Counted from the first letter of the stretch, positions 47,085 to 57,402 are shown. The stretch is 64,000 nt of DNA from Cristatella mucedo (GCA_009760855.2 WPIO01000013.1:1152001-1216000); one strand, 5' to 3'. The notes: generated by a model from the letters alone, not told the origin. Numbers and translations: made by a program.

Positions 47085-47520
47085 TGCTATTTTATGATAA
47101 TGCATTTATATGGTACCTTAAGGGAACCATATCTTTGTATAGGCACTTCGTCTATACTGAAAAGGAAAAAATCCACAGAAATATTAATTTTAGCATACAG
47201 TTGCAATATACATAAACGCATAAAGGATGATATGCATCGACGAAAGATATGATAAAAACAGGTTTTTAGGTTTGCATTATTGTTATCAGGGTAAGCGATA
47301 TTGCGGCATTGGTTGGTGTTGAGTTCCAGGCTTTAGGTTGTTGGAATTGAAAGTGTTGCCTCCAAAGAATTTTCAGGGTTAGTTATGCAGACAACGCTAA
47401 ACGACTGTGGACACTGAAGTGGGTACTGTTATGGGGAGGGTCAATAAGCAACAAAGTTGGATAGGTAAGCCTGATGAATGGAATAAAAATTGAAAGCAAT
47501 AGTCTGCTGACACAGCAGTC
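47085..47520 (-). mobile_element. Diverged LINE-A-related 3' end
   Basis: Minus-strand relic. A tail-like part near 47120-47170 is followed by sequence with GAGTTCCAGGCTTTAGG, the counterpart of the LINE-A KAW(N)SLP segment, and CTCCAAAGAAT. Same subfamily as 21890 and 29641. Confidence 0.55.
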
Positions 47521-47614
47521 CATTTGATCTGTATAGAGCTATCGCACCGTTTGCAGTGAACGGTTCGCTGTTCAGGACTTGAAAACGTGATCCTGGGTTT
47601 CGAAGTCACTTCAC

Positions 47615-48212
47615 CCTTTGGCTACGTGCGTCGCAGTTGCCACATCACACCACCTCTCGCCTATCTGGACTGGTTGCCAGTCAAGTAGCTCATCGACTTT
47701 AAGGTTTTGTCATTCACTTTTAGATTAATTCATTGTTTGGCTCCAGCCTACTTATCAGATCTACTTCCCCACCAGGCTAAGCACCGAACTACCCACTTTT
47801 CGGAATCTAATCGTTTACCTTTACCTCCTACGAACCTCAATTCTTTGGAGACCGTGCCTTTAATTCATATTCTCCTAAAGCCTGAAACTCACTCCCGACG
47901 CGTCACGACATCCCCTGACTTGACCACACTTAAAAAGAAACTAAACATGCATTTATTTATCACAGCATTTAGTGGGTTTATGTGATTCGTCCTTTGTGTG
48001 ATTATGCGTGCTGACACTGTGCTTGCTGCCACTAACCATATTTGCATGCTGACCCTGCACATGTCACCTCTAACCATGTTATGCTTGTTGTCATTGAGCA
48101 TGCTACCACTAACTATTTAATCATGCTGCCTTTGCAGCAAATTTAAAGTGCCTAGAAAGAGATTGGGTTCTCTGATGGCGCTTTAACTCATGTATTACTA
48201 TTATTATTGTCA
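47615..48212 (+). mobile_element. LINE-A 3' end
   Basis: Plus strand: decayed HWLPVKQ region, IHCLAPAYLSDLLPHQAKHRT, 3' UTR with repeated CATGCTG units, hairpin (GTGCCTAGAAAGAGATTGGG) and ATTATTATT tail. Confidence 0.87.
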
Positions 48213-48224
48213 TTACGACTTAAA

Positions 48225-48360
48225 ATACTAAAGGAACTTAAGAGTGAGCGACAGGACTTTGAAAACAATGCGTTTATCGATAGGGAATGAGGAAAGGAGC
48301 AGCGCAGGTCCGAGAGATGTGGCCGAGAAAATATGGCGGTTGTGACTTACTTAATCCAAG
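48225..48360 (-). mobile_element. Small LINE-A-related fragment
   Basis: Minus strand of AGTGAGCGACAGGACTTTGA and the following bases matches the KVLSLTF region and its upstream. Ends at the adjacent short tandem repeat. Confidence 0.5.
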
Positions 48361-48405
48361 AGCCGATTCCTAGCATCCGATTCCTAGAGCCGATTCCTAG
48401 CAGCC
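48355..48405 (+). repeat. CCGATTCCTAG tandem repeat
   Basis: The word CCGATTCCTAG occurs three times in 50 bases, separated by CAT or AGAG-type spacers. Confidence 0.8.
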
Positions 48406-48531
48406 GAGTTGTGCACTCTTTCCTTGCACGTGCATCGAGATCTACTTTATAGAAATCTAGACGACGGGTTTTTAAAAATACACAGACTTGCTTTTCTGTC
48501 ATACTTAATTTAAGCAAATCCAGCGATAGTT

Positions 48532-49590
48532 AATAATAATAATAATAATAATAATGTACTTGATCAAGCGCCCTCAGGGAACCTAATCTTTTTCTAGGCG
48601 CTTTACATTTGCTGCAAAGGGAAATGCAATTGAATGGTAAGTAAAATCATGCTTGAAAAACAAAAAAAATGAATAACATGGTTAGGGGTGACATGCACAG
48701 GGTCAGCATGCAAATGTGGTCAGTGGCAGCATGCACAGTGTCAGCACGCATAAGCACGTGAAGGACGAATCACAGGGACCCACTAAACGCTGTCCTAAAT
48801 AGGTGTGTTTTTAAGTTCCTTTTAAATGTGGTCAGGTCAGGGGATGTTCTGATGCAGGTCGGGAGGGAGTTCCAGGCTTTGGGAGCATACGAACTAAATA
48901 CACGGTCTCCAAAGGATTTGAGGTTTGTACGAGGTATTTCTAGACTGTTGGATTCCGAAAAGAAGGTGGTACGATGCTTGGCATGATGGGGGAGTAAGTC
49001 GGAGAGATAGGCTGGAGCCATAGAATGAAGGGACCTAAAAGTAAGCGACAAAACCTTGAAGTCAATCCGTTGCTTGACTGGTAGCCAGTGCAGGTCGGCG
49101 AGAAGTGAAGTAATGTGGCAACTGCGACGCTCACGACAGACAAGCCTAGCTGCAGAGTTTTGCACCAGCTGCAATCGCCTGATTGCATATGCCGGTAGGC
49201 CAGCAACCAGTGAGTTGCAGAAGTCGAGACGAGATGTCACGAATGCATGGACCAACTTAGACGTGGTATCCTTATCTAAACAAGCCCGAATTTTAGCAAT
49301 GTTATGAAGCTGAAAATAGGCAGATTTGACTGTGGAGCTGATATGGTCGTCTAACGAGAGGTCGCTTTGGAATATGACACCTAGATTTTGAGCTGATTCG
49401 ACAGGAGATATGCTGGCAGAGCCAATTTTGAGAGACAGCCTTTCGAATCTCTGAATCACACTGGGTTTTTCCATAACTAGTAAGTTAGTTTAGTCATCGC
49501 TTAGTTTTAGAAAATTTGCTACCATCCATGTGCGGATGTCATCAATGCATGCAGCAAGTGAGTTTAGAGAATTTGAGGTGCTCGAAGTTA
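48532..49590 (-). mobile_element. LINE-A copy, 3' third
   Basis: Minus-strand copy with (AAT)n tail (48532-48556), hairpin, 3' UTR and an open frame of 234 codons (48770-49474) from the post-YADD region to the C-terminus, closely matching the full-length copy. Young but 5'-truncated at about 49590. Confidence 0.92.
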
Positions 49591-49917
49591 ACACTTTAGC
49601 GACTGTTTCCTGTAGTAGGTGCCTGAAAGCATGCAAATTTGACTGAAGAGCTGATATGGTCATCCAGCGAAAGGTCATTTTGAAACAGAGCAACAGGATA
49701 CTATCAAGAAGCTGCATTGGAAATGCTGGGTGAACCGACTTCAAGGTTAGACTTTCTTCTTTTTTGAGTGACACAAGCTGTGCCTTTAACTATTAGGTTG
49801 ATTGTGTCGTCATTTAATCTGAAAAGTTAGCCGCAATCCACGTACAAGTTTTGACAATATAAAATGTAAGGAAGTTAAGTAAGTCTGATATACTTGAAGG
49901 CTGGAAAGGATTAAATC
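49591..49917 (-). mobile_element. Older LINE-A-related fragment
   Basis: Minus strand repeats in diverged form the same protein region as the end of the previous copy: ALLCFKMTFRWMTISALQSN resembles GVIFQSDLSLDDHISSTVKS. A KGTACVTQKRRKSNL-type region lies further left in the protein. A separate, older insertion. Confidence 0.65.
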
Positions 49918-50290
49918 AGAGATCGGCACTCCGGCCTTTAGGCCAGATCCGGCCTAGCTAGTGCTCCACTCCGACCTAGCGGCCCCTAGTTATTCATTGG
50001 TGGATTCGGCCTAATTGAGTTGTCACGGTTTTCTTCCCCTTCACTATAAAGCAGAGGTCGGGTGAATCCGGCCTTTATGATAGATAGGCCCTAGCTAGCA
50101 CTCCAGTCTGGCCCAACGCCATCCTAGTTATTTATAGCTGGATCCGGCCTAATTAATAATTAATAATATTAATACATTTGATATAGCGCCCTGGAGAGAA
50201 CTCAATCTCTTTCCAGGCACTTTACATTTGCTGCAAAAGAAGCACGATCAAATAGTTAGTAATTGAATTGTCGAGGTTTTGTTCCCCTTC
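49918..50290. repeat. Tandem repeat with hAT-like ends, interrupted by a LINE-A tail
   Basis: Two units begin CAGAGATCGGCACTCCGGCC (49918) and CAGAGGTCGGGTGAATCCGG (50054). Both continue with GGCC..AGCTAG..CTCCA and CCTAGTTATT, and run to GGAT.CGGCCTAATT. The join TTGTCACGGTTTTCTTCCCC reappears as TTGTCGAGGTTTTGTTCCCC at 50267, after an intervening LINE tail. CAGAGGTCGG-type starts are common in hAT elements, but no transposase is visible. Confidence 0.6.
50150..50262 (-). mobile_element. LINE-A tail inserted in the tandem repeat
   Basis: Minus-strand 113-base insertion: AATAATTAATAATATTAATA tail, hairpin and the start of the 3' UTR. It is flanked on both sides by TAATT, consistent with a short target duplication. 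Confidence 0.75.
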
Positions 50291-50574
50291 ATTACTGCTG
50301 GCTGCAGTTCAAACTGTTGCCCGTGTTGATTTTTAGAAATGATGTCAGGTGCTTGTATGAACAGAAGCACATGACCGGTTTGGGGTGATAAATGTCTACC
50401 CCTATAATTGCCTTGCGTGTCTGTGCGTCAGCTGTGGCTTTTGCTTGTTTGTTAATCTGACCACGCCCACTCCGGCGAGCCAGTCGAGTGGGCGCGGTTT
50501 CTTCTGGCCCAATGTGGCTTCTTGACCTCCAGAAATGTCCTTGTAGTCCGAAACCTTTGCCAACCTCCGGATTA

Positions 50575-50890
50575 AACAAAAGAGGTAGAGCTGAATTTGA
50601 TCTGCATAGGAGTGCAGTTTTTGAATGTGGTAGCAATTACATCAGCAAGACGGAGAGTGTGGTAAACTTTCTATACTAAAGGTTCGCCAAACGACCGCTA
50701 GTCGTTGATATCACGCTTTCTAGTGTTCCACTGACGTAAGACCTAAACCACCACAGCGAAATCCCAGTAACATGACAACAAAGCTTGTATTGCTGGAGCT
50801 CCCTTCCATGACTTTCGGCCTGAGCCTAAGCTGCTCTATCACTGCTCATTTGAGTATATTTGATAGGAAAGGCTGACTGTCCAAAACACT
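50575..50890 (-). mobile_element. Old LINE reverse transcriptase relic
   Basis: Minus strand: a YADQIQLYL-like counterpart of YADDTQLYL near 50595, then decayed upstream segments. Too diverged to place in LINE-A or LINE-B. Confidence 0.5.
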
Positions 50891-51175
50891 GTGCGGAATT
50901 AATTATAAGGGAGATATATAATAGAAATTTGATATTTAATTTTTAAGTATTTAATGTCTTATATTAAATTTTTATCTTTATTTAATGTAATACATTTTAT
51001 AGTAAATTTTTAATTTATTATAGAAAACATTGCATGAATTCCTAAAGAGTCCCCTATAACGGCTTCTCTTAGGGATAATACATTATATTAGTCATGGTGA
51101 CAGCAGCAAATCTAGGGATCTCAAAGAAGGAAGTCAGTTATAGGATCTAGAAGGTTATTACATAAAAAATATATA
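50891..51175. other. AT-rich DNA, nothing recognised
   Basis: A stretch rich in TTTAAT/ATTTAA words (50930-51020). No gene. Confidence 0.4.
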
Positions 51176-51325
51176 TTAGCTGCTTTTAAAACCTCATATT
51201 TTTTATAGCGGCAGAAGAGCCTTGGCGACTGTCACCACTGCTTACAGTTAGAAATAAAATCACCTGCTAGAGGTTGGAACGCAGCAAGTCGTAGGGATCA
51301 CCAAGCCTGCAACTGCCCACAGTCT
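51176..51325 (-). mobile_element. SINE-2 copy, diverged
   Basis: Minus strand has the SINE-2 order: a decayed head, GGCGATT-like body, then AAGGCTCTTCTGCCGCTATA and an AGCTAA end. Confidence 0.55.
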
Positions 51326-51347
51326 ACGTTAGAGATATAAAATATAA

Positions 51348-51484
51348 TTCATTTGTATAGCACCCTACGAGAACTTATATTCTCTGGTCGGGCGCTTCAC
51401 ATATGCCTCGGAGCTCAAGCCCACGACCTCGGCCAGACCTTGGTTGGGGTGAACACCTTAACCTCTGGGCCAAACCAGCTCCAG
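51348..51484 (-). mobile_element. SINE-1 copy
   Basis: Minus-strand copy: GGTTTGGCCCAGAGGTTAAG head, GTCGTGGGCTTGAGCTCC B box, and a tail GAAGCGCCCGACCAGAGAAT to ACAAATGAATTATATTTTA. Confidence 0.85.
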
Positions 51485-51519
51485 CTCATATAAATTTATC
51501 TATACACGCTAGGAATGAT

Positions 51520-52196
51520 GAGCTTAAAGCACAGTCAGTCTAACCACTTACAGCTGGTGCAAACCTCTGCAGCTACAGCAAGGCTTGTCTGTCGTGAGTG
51601 TCGCAAATGCCTCATCACACCGCTTCTCGCCGACCTGCACCGGCTCCCAGTCAAGCAACGCTTCGATTTTAAGGTTTTATCACTCACTTTTAGGCCCCTT
51701 CATCCTTTGGCTCCAGCCTACCTTTCAGATCTACTCATCACCAGGCTAAGCATCGTACCACCCGCTTTTCGGAATCTAACTCTTTACCCATATCTCGTAC
51801 AAATCTCAAGTCCTTTGGAGACTGTGCCTTTATTTCGCATGCTCCCAAAGCCTGGAACTCACTCTCGACCTGCTTCACATGTCCTGAATTGTCCACACTT
51901 AAAAAGAACTTAAAAACGCATCTATTTATCACAGCATTTATTGGGTCCCGCTGATTAGTCCTTTATATGATTATGCATGCTGACACTGTGCATGCTGCCA
52001 CTAACCATACTTGCATGCTGACCATGTGCATGTCACCCCTAAACATGTTATGATTTTTATTTATTCAGCATACTACCATTCAATCATACATACAGCATAC
52101 AGCATACTAACCATTCAATCGTGCTTCCTTTGCAGCAATTGTATAGTGCCTAGAAAAAGATTTGATTTCTCTGAGGGTGCTGTATCAAGTGTATAA
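51520..52196 (+). mobile_element. LINE-A-related 3' end
   Basis: Plus strand: LQLVQTSAATARLVCRECRK, PLLADLHRLPVKQRFDFK, LAPAYLSDLL, then the 3' UTR with extra CATACAGCATA units and hairpin, ending with TATCAAGTGTATAAAAAA. Confidence 0.85.
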
Positions 52197-52209
52197 AAAA
52201 ACATACAAA

Positions 52210-52340
52210 AATAATTCATTTGTACAGTGCCCTAAAAGAACTTAATCTCTATTCAGGCGCTTCACATATGCCTCGGAGCTCGAGCCCACGACCTCGGCCA
52301 AACCTTGGTCAGGGCGAGCATCTTACCCACGTTCCACAAC
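52210..52340 (-). mobile_element. SINE-1 copy
   Basis: Minus-strand copy immediately beside a LINE-A end. B box GTCGTGGGCTCGAGCTCC; tail GAAGCGCCTGAATAGAGATT to ACAAATGAATTATTTTT. Confidence 0.85.
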
Positions 52341-53043
52341 TTGGCCTTTAAATCCACTAGACCTTAAGCCGCGTGTCTCTTTTGCTGAGGAAGCTGCGAT
52401 GGCTCTCGATTGATCAACAGATACTGGGCGAATTCTTACTCAGACCCGCAAGGGCCGCCATGGCTTGGCCCCTTGGTACCTAGCTGAACAGCTGCACCTA
52501 TTTCAGCCTCCTCGTGCCCTCGGGTCCCGTATGGACAATAACTTCGCCGTTCCATTCCTTCGATTACTGTTAGCGACTGCAGCATTTGCTCTGCATGTCC
52601 TATACAGAGGAACTCACTTCCGAAAGTCTTACACAACGACGTCTACTATCCTACTGCTGACTTCGGTGGCACAGTGTTTCTAGCTGTCCCGAGCTGCTAC
52701 TGCTATGCTACTAAATTCATCGACTGCCTTTCCGACTCAGCTTTGCTTCTTCTATTTCTCTTTGCTCCAGGAGATGAAATCGGTTGGCTACAGCGTATGC
52801 CCGCTGAAAGCCACTTAGCTTCCCATGCCCTATATAAACAAGTCTCCAGTTTAACACCAGCACAAGTAAATATGTAATAACAATAATACATTTGAATAGC
52901 ACCCTCAGAGAATCTTATGTCTTTCTAGGAAATTAACATATGCTGTAAAGGAAGCATGCTCAAATCTCCTGCGTAACACCAACATAGCCTTTGTGAATTT
53001 ATGTAGTTATAGGCGGAGATAAATCTCATTACATTACATATTA
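52341..53043 (+). mobile_element. LINE-B 3' fragment with a nested LINE-A tail
   Basis: Plus strand: RKGRHGLAPWYLAEQLHLFQ, RALGSRMDNNFAVPFLRL, then decayed end sequence. The 3' part (CTCCTGCGTAACACCAACAT to GGCGGAGATAAAT and ATTACATTAC) resumes at 52966 after an inserted LINE-A tail. Confidence 0.75.
52873..52965 (-). mobile_element. LINE-A tail nested in LINE-B
   Basis: Minus strand: TAATAACAATAATACATTTG tail, hairpin and the first bases of the 3' UTR. It interrupts the LINE-B 3' end, so it is the younger insertion. Confidence 0.7.
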
Positions 53044-53240
53044 CATGGCACTGTGCATGCTGCCACTAACCATCTGCGAATGCTGACCTTGTACATGTCA
53101 CCTCTAACCATGTTATGCTTGCTGCCATTGAGCATGCTACCACTAACTATTCAATCATGCTGCCTTTGCAGCAAGTTTAAAGTGCCTAGAAAGAGATTAA
53201 GTTCTCTGATGACGCTATACAAATGTATTATTATTATTAT
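53044..53240 (+). mobile_element. LINE-A 3' UTR and tail
   Basis: Plus strand: at least three CATGCTG-type UTR units, the hairpin and a (TTATTA) tail at 53227-53240. No coding part. Confidence 0.8.
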
Positions 53241-53269
53241 CCAAGATGGTTAAATGAATTTTGAGACGA

Positions 53270-53530
53270 AGTCATTGGGGTCATGCTTGAATGGTAAATA
53301 AAAAAGTAGAGCTGGGAAAGTATGCTAAAAAAGCCAGTGGGCTAGTTGCAGTGAAGATAGGCTCCCTGAGCTTATTTCTTAGTACAGATTTATGAAAACG
53401 ATTATCCAGATCGTCATCAGGATAGTTAGCGATGATGCTAATGTAAGAATAAAAATCAATCAACGAAATTTTGAATACGAGAACGTGAGTCAGCGAATAA
53501 GTGAGTCCATGAACAAAATTCACTGACGAC
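53270..53530 (-). mobile_element. LINE-A-related fragment (pre-RT region)
   Basis: The minus-strand frame YPDDDLDNRFHKSVLRNKLR matches the LINE-A DDPNDDLADRFSRFFVQKID segment between endonuclease and reverse transcriptase. Diverged. Confidence 0.6.
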
Positions 53531-53894
53531 CCCTTTACGTTCAGCCCTATAGAAAACTTACAGTACTACTGCGACGCTACTGTTATGGTGATTAACGTTG
53601 ACATATCAGGTGCGATAATTTACAAGTTTGCATGGGTTGCTACACCGTGCACTTTTCTAGTTGAGTTTGAGCATTCAATTGTGTATTCAAAATATTGTTT
53701 ACTAAATTTAGTCTCAAACGAACCTTAAACAAATTTTGAATACATCATCTTTTTTCTTCTTTAAATATTTTCTTATATTAAGAAAGAACTGTAAGATTGC
53801 CCCTTGATTGGGTTGACTCAATAGCCATGTCAGTGGACATTTAGGCTCGCCGTCTAAATCAAAGTTGGATTCCAATGTGATTTTTCATCAGTAT

Positions 53895-54160
53895 AGACTA
53901 GTAATAACAAGACTATATCACCCTAAGTGTAGTGCATTTTTATCCAGGCGTCTTACAACTCGCTGTAAGAGAAGCAATAGCCAAAGAATTAACGACATGC
54001 AAAGCATCATGCTTGGACAAGCATGCAAGAGCATAGGAGCAGTTGAGGAGATGGTTGACGGTCGACATCGGTATTACTGGATCGCGAAGTTGGCCTTCAA
54101 CTACGTCTTTATGGAAGCTAGACTTGACATAAGATTCGATTGACTGATAATACAATTGAC
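53895..54160 (-). mobile_element. LINE-A-related fragments
   Basis: Minus strand: YYQSIESYVKSSFHKDVVEG and PMSTVNHLLNCS match the LINE-A YQSILAKAKSSFCKNIVES and [11 protein letters not shown] segments. At the left (53895-53985) a separate tail with hairpin-like AGTGCATTTTTATCCAGGCG is joined. Confidence 0.6.
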
Positions 54161-55307
54161 ATTATATGCCATCGCCAGTCACTTTGTGTCCACTTTTCGA
54201 CATGACGCTTAACAGTCGTGGCTTACCTAACGCCTGCCAAACCCAAAGCTTGTAAATCATGACGAAGGCGCGTATTGCCCTTGATCAGAGAAGTACATAC
54301 TCGTCCAGAACATTGGCTAAAATCACGTTGTAGCATTCTACAAGTGAGGCTTGGTCAGTTGTAGCATTTCACGGGTGAGGTCACGGATAAGCTGTAGAAT
54401 TGAGAGCAGAGTTCGGAGTTCGGAGCTGATGCTAATCTACGTAAGAGCCGCATGAGCGTCAATAATTTCCTATGGTTTCTCAGCTATTAATAATTGATTT
54501 ACTCCCGAAGCAGATACGTACTTCGTATAGAGTGAGATCCACATCTTTTTGGGTGTGCAGATTTTAGTAATTATAAAGGATCTGCCGCTACGAATACGGG
54601 TACGCTCATGAACTAGCGGAGAAAATACTCCACTAGATACCAAGTATACAGGTATTACAAGAATTATAAAATATCTGAAAATATTTGCAAATACTTTATC
54701 TTGCAATTACATACATTTGTATCTCTAGTACTAACATAAATTAGGCTTTCTGCAAAAAAAGAACAGCTGTAGTACATCAGTGAGATCCGATCATGAGCAT
54801 CATGACGGGATCGTTAAGTTTCAAGCCTTCTCGTTCAAGCACGTAACGCTGACTTTTAATAAAAATAAGTCAGCATCACTTGATTACGATACGATCACTT
54901 GATACTTGTATTACGTTCACACTGTAACGCCTTCAATATTCAAACAAAAAGTACGTTCGACCCACCGACGTATCTCCCAATATGTCAAGCAAAGTTGGTC
55001 AAACATATATGCTTTAGAATATCAAGCATGACGGCCAATTCCCTTGCTAAATGCGACCTGCACAAACTGCACACAAAATCGACAGGCTGCCAACCATAAT
55101 TCGATGCCCAAAGGAGGCGGCAACTATAAAAAAAAGGTCATGCAGCGTTATTCGTGGGCGACGATACATTTCAAAAACTTCGTAGCCTAATACAATGTTT
55201 CAGATATGTTTCGTATTTTCCTCTCATCCTATGTTTAATGTGGTCCTGCCGACTCCCCTGTTTTGTTAGTGTCAATTTACTGGTGAAAATCTACGCTACC
55301 AGCAGAG
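54161..55307. other. Unassigned DNA
   Basis: No gene recognised. GAGTTCGGAGTTCGGAG at about 54407 is a minor duplication. Short frames lack motifs. Confidence 0.45.
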
Positions 55308-55462
55308 CCGCTCCGGTTTGGCCCAGGTGTTAAGGTGCTCGCCTTTAGTCACTTGTGTAAAGAAGACGACCGAGGTCGTGGGCTCGAGCCCAGTGGCATA
55401 TGTGAAGCGCCTAGATAGATTAGGCTCTCTCCGGGCGCTATACAAATGAATTATATATTGTT
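55308..55462 (+). mobile_element. SINE-1 copy, plus strand, most complete
   Basis: Starts GGTTTGGCCCAGGTGTTAAG, has the B box GTCGTGGGCTCGAGCCC, then GGCATATGTGAAGCGCCTAG, ATTAGGCTCTCTCCGGGCGC and TATACAAATGAATTATATAT. The part from AAGCGCC to GGGCGCT aligns with the LINE-A hairpin base for base in large part. Confidence 0.88.
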
Positions 55463-56269
55463 ATATTAATCGAATACAAACGAGGCGTTAGGATGCAGAA
55501 TCAACTATATCAGCCCAGCCAGAAATTTTCCGAAGACGCTAGACAAAGAACTGTTTCGGCGATTCGGCACGGCGACTGCCGATCACGGTTCGGATAAGCT
55601 GGCGTCCCTTATATCCCACAGCTCAGAAGAAAGTTGAGTAACGTCCAAGGGGCGGATCCCATCCGATGCAGTGGCGAGGGACGGCGACCCGCCCCCTTTC
55701 TCCTGGATGGGCAACCACATGTAGTTGACCTTCCAGAGTTAGAGGACTATGCCAGTGCCTGTTCCAACAACCAACGATAGCTAAGGAGAGCCAGCCGGTC
55801 AGAGGGCTCTTCGCCCGACCGGCGAGCATAGCAGGCTGCCAACGAACTTCCGCTATTCAACAGCCCGCCCGCTGCCGCCAAACAGCCGGCCGCCAGTCCA
55901 GCAGGTAGCTAGCCATCGACTTAAGCCGGGTATCCGACTGTCCTACCGTTGCTAGTATTTCAATACCTGCTTATCCTAAACGTTTGAAGACGTTCGAAGG
56001 ATCTTCGGGGCTTCGTACCTCCTCCTTCCCGAAAGCTCCACCCTAGGTATAATGGGATGCGAGCTGATTGAGACATAGATATTCGCTATTCGGGCGTGAC
56101 GAAATGGCCGGCATGACAAACGTTAGCTACACGATTTAGCTGCCGTCATTATTTTTCAATTTTAATCATATTAGTTCTTAATCAGGACTCGTAGTATCTG
56201 GAAAGTGTGGGCTCCCGTTATAAGCCTCGATCAATACGGTTAAGAACGGGGTGGGTATATGTGGCTGTG
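55463..56269. other. Unassigned DNA
   Basis: No gene recognised. The minus-strand frame at 55623-55829 has no motif I know. Confidence 0.4.
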
Positions 56270-56990
56270 GGCGTGGCCTCGCCGCAATGTTCCAGCCCAG
56301 CCAGACTTCAGCACTCCCTGGTACGACGAATTACCGCAATCCACTCTAATTAGGCTAACATCGACCAGACGATAATGTTGCGGAGCTCAAATTTTGCACC
56401 GATATTTCAGTGCACGTTCGATTGTATTTATCCATCAAGTTTCATGTCGCTTCTAGCTGGTTATGAAAATGAGCTTTGACGCCGGACGCCTGTACCGAAA
56501 TCCATTCTAGTTCCACCATTCTAATCCACCACAAATCAGCTGTGCACAGCTCCAAAAAGTTTGGATCACCAAACCACGCTACACGTACAATATACCCAGA
56601 AAAATTCCGCTCACGTGCTCTCAAGTCCACTGAAATAACATTGCAGTGGCCCAGGCCAATACCGCAATCCACCGAAATCCCTTGCATTCCACCGCGTAAC
56701 GTAAGGAATCTGTTAGAAAAGCTCCTTTCTTGATTGCATATGACAGTCCGCCCTGCGACAATTACACTTGAAAAATTCCACTTGCATTGGCACGGCTGTT
56801 CTTGTGCAATGCCCTGCAATCAAATCGACTGCAAGTAGCCCGGGCCAATACAGCAATCCACTTCAATCCTCCGAATCCACCGCAAAGAAAATCGAAATAG
56901 ATTGAGCCAAGCTCTAGTTTTATTGCATATTATATTGCACCGTGCTTTGTGCAAAACCACGTAAAAAAAATTCAAATGTGCATCCTCACA
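56270..56990. repeat. Degenerate tandem repeat, unit about 170-190 bp
   Basis: GAAAAATTCC starts similar blocks at about 56600 and 56769. Each leads to CCAGGCCAATACCGCAATCC or CCGGGCCAATACAGCAATCC and then ATCC-AC-GCAA words. A partial relative (TACCGCAATCCACTCTAATT) lies at about 56330. Looks like an eroded satellite. Confidence 0.5.
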
Positions 56991-57002
56991 GTGTGGCAAT
57001 CC

Positions 57003-57160
57003 CGAGTCTTAGTCCAGAGGTACGGTGTTTGCTTTTAACGACACAGATTGAGGGTTTGAGTCGTGCAGAGGGCAATCCTTTGTTGCCCACTACAAGGGGT
57101 GGCGATAGCCGTAAAACTCTTCTGCTGCTAAATAAATGAGGTTGTTAAATCTGCTAACTT
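57003..57160 (+). mobile_element. SINE-2 copy
   Basis: Plus strand: CTTAGTCCAGAGGTACGGTG head, B box AGGGTTTGAGTCG, GGGCAATCC, GTGGCGATAGCCG, ACTCTTCTGCTGCTAAATAA and GTTGTTAAATCTGCTAAC. Tandem with the next copy. Confidence 0.85.
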
Positions 57161-57167
57161 CGACCCT

Positions 57168-57289
57168 GGGTCTTAGCAGAAAGGTAAGGTCGCTCTTCAC
57201 GACCCAGGTCTTGGGTTTGAGCCCTGCAGTGGGCGATCCTCTATTGCCCACTGCAAGTGGTGATGATAGCCGCTAAGGCTCTTCTGCCG

Positions 57290-57371
<82 letters not shown>

Positions 57372-57402
57372 TAAATTAGGCTGCTGAATCAGCCAAGTTT
57401 TC
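57168..57402 (+). mobile_element. SINE-2 copy containing a (TA)n expansion
   Basis: Head TCTTAGCAGAAAGGTAAGGT, B box GGGTTTGAGCCC, GGGCGATCC, GTGATGATAGCCG, AGGCTCTTCTGCCGA. A TA run (57292-57367) stands where other copies have TATAAATGA, and the SINE tail GGCTGCTGAATCAGCCAA follows it. Confidence 0.82.
57292..57367 (+). repeat. (TA)n microsatellite
   Basis: About 38 uninterrupted TA units inside a SINE-2 tail. Confidence 0.97.
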
